Shown here: piece after piece, positions 42,301 to 43,708 of the stretch | Layout: each line of letters starts with the position of its first letter | Position numbering within the stretch: position 1 is the stretch's first letter | NCBI GenBank assembly: GCA_033032175.1 | Contig: CM065331.1 | Span: forward strand, 7,812,370-7,876,369 | Direction: 5' to 3' | DNA: 64,000 nucleotides | Source: Saturnia japonica | Lineage: Eukaryota; Arthropoda; Insecta; Lepidoptera; Saturniidae | The notes under the pieces: generated by a model | Told to the model about the DNA's origin: nothing | Databases searched by the model: none | What the model saw: only the letters and a program-made list of their open reading frames with translations | Program-made: the position numbers and the translations under genes

Positions 42301-43708
42301 TTAAAAAATGTAACATTTCAATGGACTAACGAGCGATAAAAGGAAGCGAAACCACAGTGTAACAAATAACAGTGTTGTGAGTTCGTGTAATTTGTAACTG
42401 TGTGGAATTCAATTAAATCTTCTTCACGTCAATCATCGGTATTTTTAATAACGACGGGTGTACAATACATTTAATCAATCGAGGTATGTACCATTTTATG
42501 GGTAGTTAATTGACTCTATTGCTGAAAAAGTTCTGGGAGCGAGCATCAATAAAATCTTTGAAGGCGGTTTGGACAGTCTCATTGGAATCGATTTTTTTTC
42601 TTGCATGAAATTGTCCAAATTCTGAAAAAGTGCTAATCTGTTGCAGCAAGGTATGCTAGCATGTATGGTGGGTGTCGGACACATTTCTTCCGCAGTTCCT
42701 TTAATTTAGGTCTGTCGTGAAGCATGGGGTCTAGCGTTGTCCTGAAGCAGCAGTGGGCTAGAGAGACTGACCAGTCTCGATTGTTTAACAGCTAGCTTTT
42801 CACTCATGGTTTGTAATTGTTGACAATACAGATCTGCATTTATCGTCTGGCCAGACCTTAGAAAGCTGTAGTGTATGACAGCAGCACTGGTCAACCAAAC
42901 ACTCACCAGTACCTATTTCCGAGTCAACTTTCGCTTGGGACAGGATTTCCATTGTGATGAGCGTTTCCAATTGTCGTAAAGGATTCATTTTTCGTCACAA
43001 GTAACAATACTATGTACGAAATACACAAGACTAAATTTGAATTTGGAATTCCTAAACAAACACCAAATATTTGAGATCAAAGTGGCCAGTTCAACAAAAT
43101 GCCAATTTCATATGTAAAGGACCTAATATTTTTGTAGGACAAATATAAGTAAACCCAGGTCTCCCTAGTTTGCGAAAATCTTGAAGATGATCTAGTTGAA
43201 ATATTTAATTTGCCTTTCAATGCGGGTACAGTTGCCATGCGATAGAAATAGATACACCATACCATAATATAATATGGTTGTGATGCTTCCGTTGTGGAAC
43301 ATTTCACTGATCATTTTTATGTTACAACTATCTCCTAATACATACGGAACCACTATCATGAGTTAGTTTAAATATAAAATAGTTATATTCAAGATGCGAA
43401 GCTTGGTCGCGAATATATTAATATTTAAATGGACCCTTTATTGCTTAAAGCAAACACTTCCAGACAAAAGGTACAAAATCAATGACTACATGGAAAATCA
43501 AGGTTAGTTGCAGTTTCATTTATTTTTTTCCTATGCTTTATACATAAACATTCTTTCTTCTGTAAAATCATAACAGAATGAATATTTAAGAAAATTCAAC
43601 ATGTCTTATGTCTAAAAATATGTAAAAATTAAAACACTCACCGATCACCACTTTCTTCGGCGGCACTTTCCTTTGTTCCTTTTCCTCGCTCCCGTCCCGT
43701 CGCATCAT
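174..43708 (-). CDS. gem: CP2-family transcription factor (TFCP2/LBP-1/gemini-like), N-terminal part, 7 exons
   Basis: Spliced CDS: 43708-43642, 10095-9984, 6540-6417, 5792-5696, 4462-4367, 2898-2826, 318-174. Every junction is GT-AG and the split codons join without a frame break (G|CT, AA|C, none, G|GC, A|TT, AG|A), giving about 238 residues. Residues 191-238 begin with [10 protein letters not shown] and include [14 protein letters not shown], the start of the CP2 DNA-binding domain. This motif separates the TFCP2/gemini branch from grainyhead. CP2 proteins are nuclear sequence-specific DNA-binding factors that oligomerise; the rest of the domain and the SAM-like region must lie beyond position 1. 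The N-terminus is low-complexity: SSSSS at 34-38, an acidic [11 protein letters not shown] segment near 47-57, LPMFKQE at 69-75, then a Pro-rich stretch. Family assignment is strong. The ATG choice and the symbol are inferred, and alternative first exons are possible. Confidence 0.88.
319..2825 (-). other. Intron 6 of the CP2-family gene
   Basis: No additional exon was recognised. The interval holds a Helitron-like repeat at 624-1027 and a very AT-rich stretch at 1030-1360. A direct duplication has copies starting near 2139 and 2215, both containing ACGAAAAGGGTTGCCAACTT. A short GACA-type run lies near 2553-2570, and a fragment of the SINE-like family with the AAGTGACGATGTGACCTA motif lies near 2655-2765. 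Confidence 0.6.
624..1027 (-). mobile_element. Helitron-like non-autonomous repeat, family K
   Basis: The plus strand opens ACTAGTTGTGCGCCACTG, the reverse complement of a Helitron-type 3' end (CTAG followed by T). It closes near CCGCTTTATTATATTA, the complement of the usual lepidopteran 5' start. Internal sequence (TCGTGTTCCGACTTAC, AAAAATCAATATT) also occurs at 3.7-4.3 kb and 59.8-60.16 kb. No coding capacity was seen. Confidence 0.55.
2826..2898 (-). CDS. gem: Exon 6 of the CP2-family gene (73 bp)
   Basis: The acceptor is GTGCTCGCCAG (AG at 2900-2899) and the donor is ACAAG|GTCAGTG (GT at 2825). Reading from the A left by exon 5 gives [18 protein letters not shown] and then SFKDDT, with AG left over to complete Arg with exon 7. 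This exon is required: without it exon 5 (phase 1) cannot join exon 7. It is short and lacks its own ATG. It lies just before the DNA-binding domain, where TFCP2 proteins have a linker. Confidence 0.85.
2947..3189 (+). mobile_element. Helitron-like repeat family A, diverged copy
   Basis: Shares CTTTTTAAGCGTATTGCGTG, ATATGGAGAAGGAGT and CAAATGTCAAACAGAAAATA with the copies at 26930, 45650-46005 and 50035-50389. It ends CATCGTTAG followed by T, where the better copies have CTAG|T. Shorter than the 355-bp copies, so internally deleted. Confidence 0.55.
3712..4295 (-). mobile_element. Helitron-like repeat family K
   Basis: The left edge on the plus strand is A|CTAGCCATGCCCCACGG, the complement of a 3' end reading CTAG|T. 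The right edge near CCGCTTTATTATATTAGTAT is the complement of the typical 5' start. Internal sequence is shared with 624-1027 and 59830-60157. It stops about 70 bp from exon 5. Confidence 0.6.
4367..4462 (-). CDS. gem: Exon 5 of the CP2-family gene
   Basis: The 96-bp exon has acceptor TTTCATTCAG (AG at 4464-4463) and donor AAAA|GTAAGTAT (GT at 4366). It completes Gly (G|GC) and reads [15 protein letters not shown], then [16 protein letters not shown], leaving one A. The peptide is Met-, Asn- and Gly-rich with no recognised domain, consistent with the variable N-terminal region of CP2 factors. Confidence 0.85.
4696..5244. mobile_element. MITE-like element with ~75-bp imperfect terminal inverted repeats
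   Basis: The left arm reads TTCCCACTGGCGCAGGGTCG and then TCGCGATATATGCTTACATT and TTTAATAGTATATTGAGTT. The complement of the right arm reads TTCACACTGCCGCAAAGTAG, then CCGCGATATATACTTAAA and TTTAATAGTATATTGAGTT. Internal sequence is AT-rich without a transposase. I could not fix a target duplication, so superfamily is undetermined. Confidence 0.7.
5393..5473. promoter_or_regulatory. Two identical CRE palindromes (TGACGTCATACG)
   Basis: Perfect CRE/ATF palindromes TGACGTCA lie at 5393-5400 and 5462-5469. Both sit in the same 12-mer TGACGTCATACG, 69 bp apart, inside intron 4. CREB/ATF factors bind TGACGTCA. Whether these are functional, or a short duplication, cannot be told from sequence. 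Confidence 0.35.
5696..5792 (-). CDS. gem: Exon 4 of the CP2-family gene
   Basis: The 97-bp exon has acceptor TTTTGAACAG (AG at 5794-5793) and donor CACG|GTGAGA (GT at 5695). It starts in phase 0 with ATG and reads [17 protein letters not shown], then [15 protein letters not shown], leaving G. The in-frame ATG at its start could act as an internal initiator, but the preceding exon joins it without a stop. Confidence 0.87.
5793..6416 (-). other. Intron 3 of the CP2-family gene, filled by two SINE-like repeats
   Basis: Positions 6015-6240 match the SINE-like family also at 32.6, 44.4 and 48.9 kb (TTCTCAAGTGCAGCTGCCGG, ACTTGAGTATGGTAGC). Positions 6255-6400 match another interspersed family (TTGGTGGTCACCGTTGTGTT, GTGCTTACCATCA) also near 9.4, 21.8, 49.8 and 54.2 kb. 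The short plus-strand frames here are inside these repeats and are not genes. Confidence 0.6.
6417..6540 (-). CDS. gem: Exon 3 of the CP2-family gene, with LPMFKQE motif
   Basis: The 124-bp exon has acceptor GTATTCCATAG (AG at 6542-6541) and donor AAACAG|GTAGAG (GT at 6416). It completes Asn (AA|C) and reads [20 protein letters not shown], then a Pro/Arg-rich tail ending PDDKQ. The LP-x-FKQE core resembles a motif in vertebrate TFCP2, and FKQE fits the SUMO consensus (hydrophobic-Lys-x-Glu; Lys about residue 73). That resemblance is from memory of the family and modification is inferred. Confidence 0.87.
6640..7450 (-). pseudogene. 5'-truncated non-LTR retrotransposon (LINE) reverse-transcriptase C-terminus
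   Basis: Minus-strand frames read [18 protein letters not shown] near 7390, then [58 protein letters not shown] and [11 protein letters not shown] frame change follows, then [20 protein letters not shown] and [16 protein letters not shown] with a stop at 6673-6671. This is the post-RT C-terminal region of jockey/CR1-like LINEs. The polymerase core is absent. After the stop comes the 3' tail with a GATCACTTAGGATCAGG motif, similar to the 3' part of several SINE-like repeats in the window. At least one frameshift is present; not functional. Confidence 0.82.
7470..8255. mobile_element. PIF/Harbinger-like non-autonomous element with MADF relic
   Basis: Terminal inverted repeats are AGCCGCGTTTTC...TACGAGTACACTCGGA on the left and, complemented, AGCTGAGTTTTC...TACGAGTACACTCGGA on the right. 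Both ends are flanked by TTA (7467-7469 and 8256-8258), the 3-bp TWA duplication expected of PIF/Harbinger. Near 7640-7740 short frames resemble an [24 protein letters not shown] MADF segment, with frameshifts. Near 8095-8113, GCGCGGGTCAGCTAG followed by T looks like the 3' end of a Helitron-type repeat nested inside. No intact transposase. Confidence 0.7.
9625..9905 (+). pseudogene. LINE reverse-transcriptase C-terminal tail, relic
   Basis: Contains ATGAATGACAGAAGAATGAC, GGAACGTTCCACGATCAAAC, GTCAGGTCAAGAGTATTCTA and CTATCCCGTTGGGAAAGAGG. These match a second copy at 16060-16290 and encode broken pieces of a LINE C-terminus ([12 protein letters not shown], then frames interrupted by stops). 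Too degraded to code. Confidence 0.55.
9984..10095 (-). CDS. gem: Exon 2 of the CP2-family gene
   Basis: The 112-bp exon has acceptor TTGTCTTGCAG (AG at 10097-10096) and donor ATGAA|GTGAGTG (GT at 9983). It completes Ala (G|CT) and reads [20 protein letters not shown], then [16 protein letters not shown], leaving AA. The Ser run and the acidic, hydrophobic-alternating segment would suit an activation or interaction region; that role is inferred. Confidence 0.87.
10590..10815. repeat. Interspersed repeat family D
   Basis: Shares a CTCGATTGGGTCGGGACC / GACCACCATGCATATG block and a CAGCCGGTGTATAT block with sequence near 54.1, 59.7, 60.3 and 63.85 kb. No coding capacity. Probably a SINE or LINE 3' derivative; class not established. 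Confidence 0.4.
10836..12049 (+). pseudogene. Mariner transposase pseudogene (cecropia-like, DD34D), copy 1
   Basis: Plus-strand frames cover a mariner transposase. The N-terminal helix-turn-helix region ([29 protein letters not shown]) is at about 11020-11170. A stop interrupts it after ETLVEN. The catalytic part runs from about 11233: [59 protein letters not shown] and PPYSPDIAP. The second catalytic site reads QNNARPD where the family has QDNARPH. A one-base loss near 11777 shifts the frame before the third catalytic Asp. The 3' end is TTTCATATGCAAGGACCTAA followed by TA at 12050; the 5' inverted repeat is not recognisable. Dead, but the longest copy of the family here. Confidence 0.85.
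12050..12616. other. Unique-looking AT-rich stretch
   Basis: No repeat, ORF or RNA gene was recognised between the mariner copy and the DD41D element. Positions 12540-12600 are locally less AT-rich but show no motif. Confidence 0.4.
12617..13915 (+). mobile_element. Full-length Tc1/mariner element, DD41D type (rosa-like)
   Basis: Terminal inverted repeats CAAGGTGTCCAGAAAGGGTA at 12617 and, complemented, CAAGGTGTCCAGAAAGGGTA at 13915 are identical over 20 bp and continue with few differences. TA duplications flank both ends (12615-12616, 13916-13917). The element is 1,299 bp and carries a single transposase reading frame broken once. It looks the most intact autonomous-type element in the window. 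Confidence 0.92.
12733..13808 (+). pseudogene. DD41D transposase with one small deletion at a catalytic site
   Basis: ATG at 12733 ([11 protein letters not shown]) opens about 250 codons. Residues 1-55 form a DUF4817-type helix-turn-helix ([18 protein letters not shown]), followed by a second DNA-binding region with an [20 protein letters not shown] segment. The first catalytic Asp is in [11 protein letters not shown] (about residue 155). Near 13480 the text FQQ is followed by a frame change. The usual QQDGAxCH motif lacks about 4 bases, including the second Asp codon. Reading resumes in the next frame as [10 protein letters not shown], then [16 protein letters not shown], and ends at TAA 13806-13808. 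Counting across the lesion, about 41 residues separate the second and third Asp (the D of SPLD), the DD41D spacing. Inactive. Confidence 0.88.
13918..14470. other. No gene or clear repeat
   Basis: AT-rich sequence without a recognisable coding frame or repeat family. Short frames do not resemble proteins. Confidence 0.4.
14470..15100. repeat. Degenerate ~160-bp tandem repeat array (about 4 units)
   Basis: Units begin near 14549, 14712, 14881 and 15040 with variants of AAAACCTATTCTAGCGGAT followed by a CAGCCGGCTGCG-type block. A second recurring block is TCAGTTGGCAGCCGGATGCG at about 14613 and TCAATTGGCAACCGAATGCA at about 14769. Spacing is about 159-169 bp. The units are heavily diverged, so this is an old array. 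Confidence 0.55.
15101..16059. other. No gene recognised
   Basis: AT-rich intronic sequence without family matches elsewhere in the window that I could see. No exon-like open frame. Confidence 0.35.
16060..16410. repeat. LINE C-terminal relic (+) followed by a LINE 3' UTR repeat (-)
   Basis: Positions 16060-16290 match the relic at 9625-9905 (AACGTTCCTCGACCAAATCG, GTCAGGTCAAGAGTATTCTA). Positions 16290-16410 match, in reverse, repeats at 17755-17900 and 57310-57485 (TTTGGCACGCTTTG, TATACGGCTTGATG). The second block at 57.3 kb follows an RT C-terminus, so it is probably a LINE 3' UTR. Confidence 0.5.
16669..17494 (+). mobile_element. Helitron-like element, family C, 826 bp
   Basis: Begins A|TCCATACTAATATTATAAAT and ends GCGGGCACACCGCTAG|T. 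That is a 5' TC, a 3' CTAG and insertion between A and T, as expected for Helitrons. The start region (GCGAAAGTAACTCTGTCTGT) is one of the commonest repeat motifs in lepidopteran genomes. No RepHel coding sequence, so non-autonomous. Confidence 0.65.
17755..17900 (+). repeat. LINE 3' UTR-like repeat, family H
   Basis: Shares AAATATTATGTCATTTCCAC, CATTAAGCCGTTTAGGCTAC and AACCCTCCTTTTTCGCAGTC with 57310-57485, and with inverted copies at 16290-16410 and 49395-49530. Confidence 0.5.
18162..18632 (-). mobile_element. Helitron-like element, family C, shorter copy
   Basis: The plus-strand left edge A|CTAGCTGGTACTCACGAC is the complement of a 3' CTAG|T end. The right part (GGTTCAGCGGTTAAGGCGTG, GTTTCGCATTTATGTATAAA) is the complement of the family C start seen at 16.67 kb. 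Confidence 0.55.
18930..19680 (+). pseudogene. Tc1/mariner-type transposase relic
   Basis: Three-frame reading gives scattered matches: [14 protein letters not shown], then near 19250 [14 protein letters not shown] / [14 protein letters not shown], and from 19440 [13 protein letters not shown] and [20 protein letters not shown]. These are the linker and catalytic-core neighbourhoods of a Tc1/mariner-type transposase with DUF4817-like relatives. Several stops and frameshifts are present. It differs from the 12.6-kb element but shares the GYVNK.NCR motif. No inverted repeats were found. Confidence 0.6.
19684..19910 (-). other. GC-rich block with an unassigned minus-strand frame
   Basis: A GC-rich island in AT-rich surroundings. 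The minus strand is open for about 75 codons, read from about 19905 to a stop near 19678. Segments include [37 protein letters not shown] and [21 protein letters not shown] do not recognise a family. Base composition suggests former coding DNA or a retrocopy. Its plus-strand frame has a less protein-like composition. Confidence 0.35.
20546..21310 (+). pseudogene. Mariner copy 2, internally deleted
   Basis: The 5' end TATGTCCTTACATATGAAAT and the 3' end TTTTATATGTAAGAGGATCTAA (TA follows at 21311) bound a 765-bp relative of copy 1. Coding starts at [12 protein letters not shown] and includes [34 protein letters not shown] and [12 protein letters not shown]. The first part of the transposase gene is missing. 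The 5' UTR (TTGCGTATTTCG) joins directly to TATTGTTACTTGTGA, which lies about 1.1 kb... downstream in the family order seen in copy 1 (near 11390). Copy 3 has the same junction. Non-autonomous. Confidence 0.82.
21311..23370. other. Mostly unassigned intronic sequence
   Basis: A fragment of an interspersed family lies at 21760-21860 (CGGTGGTTACCGCTGTTTGG, GTGCTTACCATCAGGGA, ending in an A run). Otherwise AT-rich sequence with no recognisable gene. Confidence 0.4.
23371..23790 (+). mobile_element. Helitron-like repeat, family B
   Basis: Starts near CAATTAATAAAAATCAAATG and contains TTGACGGGACTTCCACTGGC and GAGTTACTTTGGCTATTTTT. These align with copies at 25834-26344, 46028-46330 and 48231-48600. 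The 3' half is diverged and no clear CTAG end is visible. Confidence 0.45.
23853..24130 (-). mobile_element. Helitron-like 3' end (minus orientation)
   Basis: A|CTAGCAACCCGCCCCGGCTT with CGCACGGGTACC is the complement of the common ...GGTACCCG...CTAG|T terminus. Extent to the right is uncertain. Confidence 0.4.
24360..25010 (-). pseudogene. Protein-like relic of a multi-pass membrane protein (unassigned)
   Basis: Three consecutive minus-strand frames look protein-like. The first (about 25010-24777) contains [34 protein letters not shown] and a TIVV end. The second (24784-24602) contains [20 protein letters not shown] and [20 protein letters not shown], a strongly hydrophobic stretch. The third (24589-24368) has paired Cys residues. 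The frames are offset by single stops or short shifts. Composition and hydrophobic stretches suggest a polytopic membrane protein. An insect chemoreceptor (gustatory receptor) is one possibility, but no diagnostic motif was seen. It could be a dead gene copy or chance. Confidence 0.25.
25258..25325 (-). repeat. Short repeat family E
   Basis: AAAAACCACAACATGT and AGATCCCGCCAAAACTTCAC are the complement of 8339-8400 and match 34730-34795. A related copy is at 62085-62175 (GGAGTTTTTGGCGGGATATT). Possibly one end of a MITE. Confidence 0.45.
25834..26344 (-). mobile_element. Helitron-like repeat, family B, near full length
   Basis: Read on the minus strand it starts TCTATACAATTAACAAAATT and contains GACTTTGACGGGACTTTTAC and the complement of CCTAAGTTACTCTTTATAAC. 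It ends CGCGGGTACAGCAAG, one base away from the usual CAGCTAG terminus. Confidence 0.55.
26930..27095 (+). mobile_element. Helitron-like repeat family A, 3'-truncated copy
   Basis: Starts A|TCTATATATTAAAACGTG and matches the 50.0-kb copy through GTGCAGAAAGCTAAAATGTA and ATATTAAATAAAATAAATT, then diverges. Confidence 0.55.
27096..28165. other. No gene recognised
   Basis: AT-rich intronic sequence without an exon-like frame or an obvious repeat family. Confidence 0.35.
28166..28325 (+). mobile_element. Helitron-like repeat family B, truncated
   Basis: Begins TCTATATAATTAATAAAATTG and continues AAGTGTCTGTTTGTAATGTT as at 48.2 kb, then diverges after the first ~150 bp. Confidence 0.45.
28384..28612 (+). 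repeat. tRNA-derived SINE, copy 1
   Basis: A tRNA-like head has box A-like TAGCCTAGTGGTCGTAAGCG and box B-like GGATTCGATTCC at 28431-28442. The body includes TCTCAGTAGCAGCTCAGAGT, TGACCGATTAATGGCAATAG and AGTACACCTCTGACATAC. Matches copies at 35.6, 36.85 (inverted) and 55.97 kb. Confidence 0.7.
28985..29997 (+). mobile_element. LINE-derived (R1-like) non-autonomous segment with poly(A)
   Basis: A GC-rich island of about 1 kb. The 3' end reads GTTTTAGTGAGTAGGAGTCT, CATAACCACTCGTCCCCCCG and GGGTTCCACCACGTT, followed by A15 at about 29982-29997. This layout is usual for lepidopteran R1/jockey-like LINE 3' ends. The 5' part holds a hairpin array (29169-29640). No reverse transcriptase is present, so it is a deleted or SINE-like derivative. 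Short frames in 29544-29932 on both strands are probably composition artefacts. No secure target duplication was found. Confidence 0.55.
29169..29640 (+). repeat. Tandem array of about 11 short hairpins with A-rich spacers
   Basis: Each unit is a 4-5 bp GC-rich stem with a 6-10 nt A-rich loop, then (T)TTAAAAAATC and usually GGACGGAC. Examples: AGAGG/CCTCT 29200-29215, GTGG/CCAC 29271-29284, CGAGG/CCTCG 29339-29355, GGTGG/CCACC 29376-29391, AGTGG/CCACT 29415-29431, GAGG/CCTC 29521-29534, AGAGG/CCTCT 29624-29639. Stems alternate between GAGG/CCTC and GTGG/CCAC, so both arms change together. Only the unit near 29311 (GTGG/CAAC) is mismatched. In frame, units read like EENLFKKS or VENHFKKS, so a repeated peptide is a competing explanation. 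Confidence 0.7.
30170..30390 (+). repeat. Interspersed repeat family F
   Basis: Contains ACTTCAAAAAGAGACGGAGT, CATAACTTCGTTTATGAACC and TTGGACCTTCAACTTCAAAG. Copies occur at 33860-34105 and 51400-51625 (inverted) and at 52345-52560. Probably a LINE 3' segment; class not established. Confidence 0.5.
30394..30615 (-). mobile_element. Helitron-like repeat, family J
   Basis: A|CTAGCTGTGCCTCACGGTTT with CACCCGCGTTATTTTTAT is the complement of the 56.15-56.39 kb copy, which ends GGCACAGCTAG|T. Both share TATGTTACTCGCTGATACCG (complement GGTATCAGCGAGTAA). Confidence 0.55.
30616..31324. other. No gene recognised
   Basis: AT-rich stretch with no repeat family that I could assign. It runs into the 138-bp satellite. 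Confidence 0.35.
31325..32150. repeat. 138-bp satellite array, six units
   Basis: The motif GAGACGGCT recurs at 31336, 31474, 31612, 31750, 31888 and 32026, exactly 138 bp apart. Each unit contains TCATAGCAACAACTCTATTT, CATACTTTACTACGAAATTT and ATAATATCATGCACGCTTTT. Units 2-4 are almost identical (GTTTAGAG, CTGTAATAATG, GTGTTATC), while units 1, 5 and 6 carry GTATAGAG and TTAATG. The last unit is the most diverged. Confidence 0.95.
32615..32815 (-). repeat. SINE-like repeat, family G
   Basis: Shares ACCATAGCATGGTGGTAGGG, TTCTAATGCCCGACTGGCTA, CCTCAAATTGAAAATC and CTACACTTGAGAGCT with 48.9 kb, and inversely with 6.0-6.24 and 44.4-44.64 kb. Confidence 0.5.
33644..33704. repeat. Inverted repeat CCCGTTCACAC / GTGTGAACGGG
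   Basis: A perfect 11-bp inverted repeat (33644-33654 and 33694-33704) flanks a 39-bp GC-rich interior. The ends resemble those of very short MITEs. Function unknown. Confidence 0.6.
33860..34105 (-). repeat. Interspersed repeat family F, inverted copy
   Basis: TTCGAAGTTGAAGGTCCAAT and CCAAATCGGTTCGTAAACAA are the complement of the family F blocks at 30.2 and 52.4 kb. Confidence 0.5.
34240..34390 (+). pseudogene. RTE-type LINE reverse-transcriptase C-terminus, relic
   Basis: One open frame reads [20 protein letters not shown], then [20 protein letters not shown] and DLRI before a stop. The GHV.R...RR.L, RGR-PKK-W and CVR-D order is the characteristic end of RTE/BovB-type LINE polyproteins. 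Only the tail survives. Confidence 0.75.
34650..34795 (-). repeat. Repeat family E, longer copy
   Basis: AAAAACCACAACATGTCACT, CGAGATCCCGCCAAAAACTT and CACCAATATTACATAATATA are the complement of 62085-62175. Confidence 0.45.
34800..35620. other. No gene recognised
   Basis: A slightly GC-rich patch at 34800-34930 gives way to AT-rich sequence. No protein-like frame or repeat match was found. Confidence 0.35.
35625..35800 (+). repeat. tRNA-derived SINE, copy 2 (internally deleted)
   Basis: Box A-like AAGTGGTCGTAAGC is followed at once by TCTCAGTAGCAGATCGGAGT. The stretch carrying box B is missing. The 3' part (TGCCCGATTAATGACAATAG, TACACCTCTGCCTAACC) matches the other copies. Confidence 0.65.
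35900..36166 (+). mobile_element. Helitron-like 3' end
   Basis: AAAGCCGCGGGCACAACTAG|T at 36148-36167 is the family terminus. The left boundary is not clear. Confidence 0.4.
36840..37090 (-). repeat. tRNA-derived SINE, copy 3, intact head
   Basis: Minus-strand head: CTAGTGGTCGTAAGCGCGAC (box A region, 37084-37065) and GGGTTCGAATCCC (box B, 37046-37034), with tRNA-like spacing. The body then carries AGTAGCAGCTCTGAGTTTGG, CCGATTAATGGCAATAGG and GTACACGT...CACCTCTGCCTAAC. The 3' end lies near an ATAACATAACAT run. This is the best copy of the family here. The head is not a functional tRNA gene, because it runs straight into the SINE body. Confidence 0.78.
37317..37667 (+). CDS. Hypothetical 116-aa basic protein in a GC-rich island
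   Basis: An ORF from ATG 37317 to TAA 37665-37667 has coding-like composition in an otherwise AT-rich intron. Residues 1-60 are Arg/Thr/Pro-rich ([20 protein letters not shown]). Residues 60-116 look like an amphipathic helical region ([54 protein letters not shown]). There is no signal peptide or membrane segment. I do not recognise a family. The profile, basic then helical, would suit a retrotransposon ORF1 or gag fragment. Downstream (37680-38000) is GC-richer non-coding sequence with an ACACCCGTTGTTACGGGTG hairpin. No LTRs or poly(A) tail identified. It could be a broken ORF1 rather than a host gene. Confidence 0.35.
   Translation: MSTSRRIPEHKGRTLPLPTTVEEVASSSLMAPAKDPVERGGRTRSTRRRQIQRNANNHGAKVLSVLELPKNTHDIEDLAQTKKIVKATIEAAREGGGEKLMAYIRGVLIEITKDVA
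38490..38529. repeat. Perfect 17-bp hairpin
   Basis: ATTAGTTTGAAAACCAG (38490-38506) and its exact complement (38513-38529) are separated by TTTCTG. The stem is too short for a typical animal pre-miRNA. It may be a MITE relic or a chance palindrome. Confidence 0.6.
38530..40782. other. No gene recognised
   Basis: AT-rich intronic DNA with poly(T) near 39930-39945. A GACCGAGCTGTGCTCGGTAT hairpin-like motif near 40050 lies beside a diverged repeat (CGAAATCGTTGAAACCGTTT). No exon-like frame. Confidence 0.35.
40850..42464 (+). mobile_element. Solo LTR inserted in mariner copy 3 (split by a foldback element)
   Basis: Starts TGTTACGACCTGTTAC and ends GACGGGTGTACA (5' TG, 3' CA). Flanks are ATAT on the left (40846-40849) and ATAC on the right (42465-42468): a 4-bp duplication with one change. 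The inferred uninterrupted mariner GAAATTATACATTTAATC supports ATAC as the target. Near 41112, TATATAAG is followed about 30 bp later by GTAGCAGTTCAGTT, a plausible TATA plus initiator. Without the foldback insert the LTR is about 462 bp. Terminal bases suit a Ty3/gypsy-type LTR; no internal region is present. Confidence 0.72.
41178..42328. mobile_element. Foldback element with ~320-bp inverted arms
   Basis: The left arm (41178 to about 41502) and right arm (about 41995-42328) are near-perfect complements. Left: TAGTCCATTGAAAAGTTACA, GCGTTTTTTAGAGGACGCAA, CCACCCTTGTCCCACGGCCG, CTCTACAACTTTGATTCAGT. The right arm carries the complements. Flanks are ACG on both sides (41175-41177, 42329-42331) if TAGTCC is the terminus; alternatively TA is the duplication and GTCC the terminus. 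The AT-rich centre (about 490 bp) has no transposase. Transcripts would form a long hairpin. Confidence 0.88.
43642..43708 (-). CDS. gem: Exon 1 (first coding exon) of the CP2-family gene
   Basis: ATG ATG at 43708-43703 opens [20 protein letters not shown], then VI and a lone G before the donor GATCG|GTGAGTG (GT at 43641). The G joins CT of exon 2 to make Ala. The frame upstream is open back to a TAG near 43783 and contains no earlier ATG, which supports this start. Base -3 is A. The peptide is charged (Glu/Lys/Arg) with no recognised domain. The 33.5-kb distance to exon 2 is inferred from phase and splice sites alone, so it is less certain than the other exons. Confidence 0.65.

Larger units (their letters stand above)
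40785..43126 (-). mobile_element. Mariner copy 3, interrupted by a solo LTR
   Basis: The left end TTAGGTCCTTACATATGAAAT at 40785 and the right end, complemented, TTAGGTCCTTTACATATGAAA at 43126 are mariner inverted repeats, with TA at 40783-40784 and 43127-43128. The mariner body occupies 42465-43126 and 40785-40849. Minus-strand frames give [38 protein letters not shown] and [15 protein letters not shown]. The 5' UTR jumps from TGTGTATTTCGTACATAG to TATTGTTACTTGTGACG, the same internal deletion as copy 2. Non-autonomous. Confidence 0.88.

Noticed and set aside
40785..42464. Possible endogenous virus
   Set aside because: Only LTR-type ends with no gag, pol or env sequence; a solo retrotransposon LTR is sufficient.
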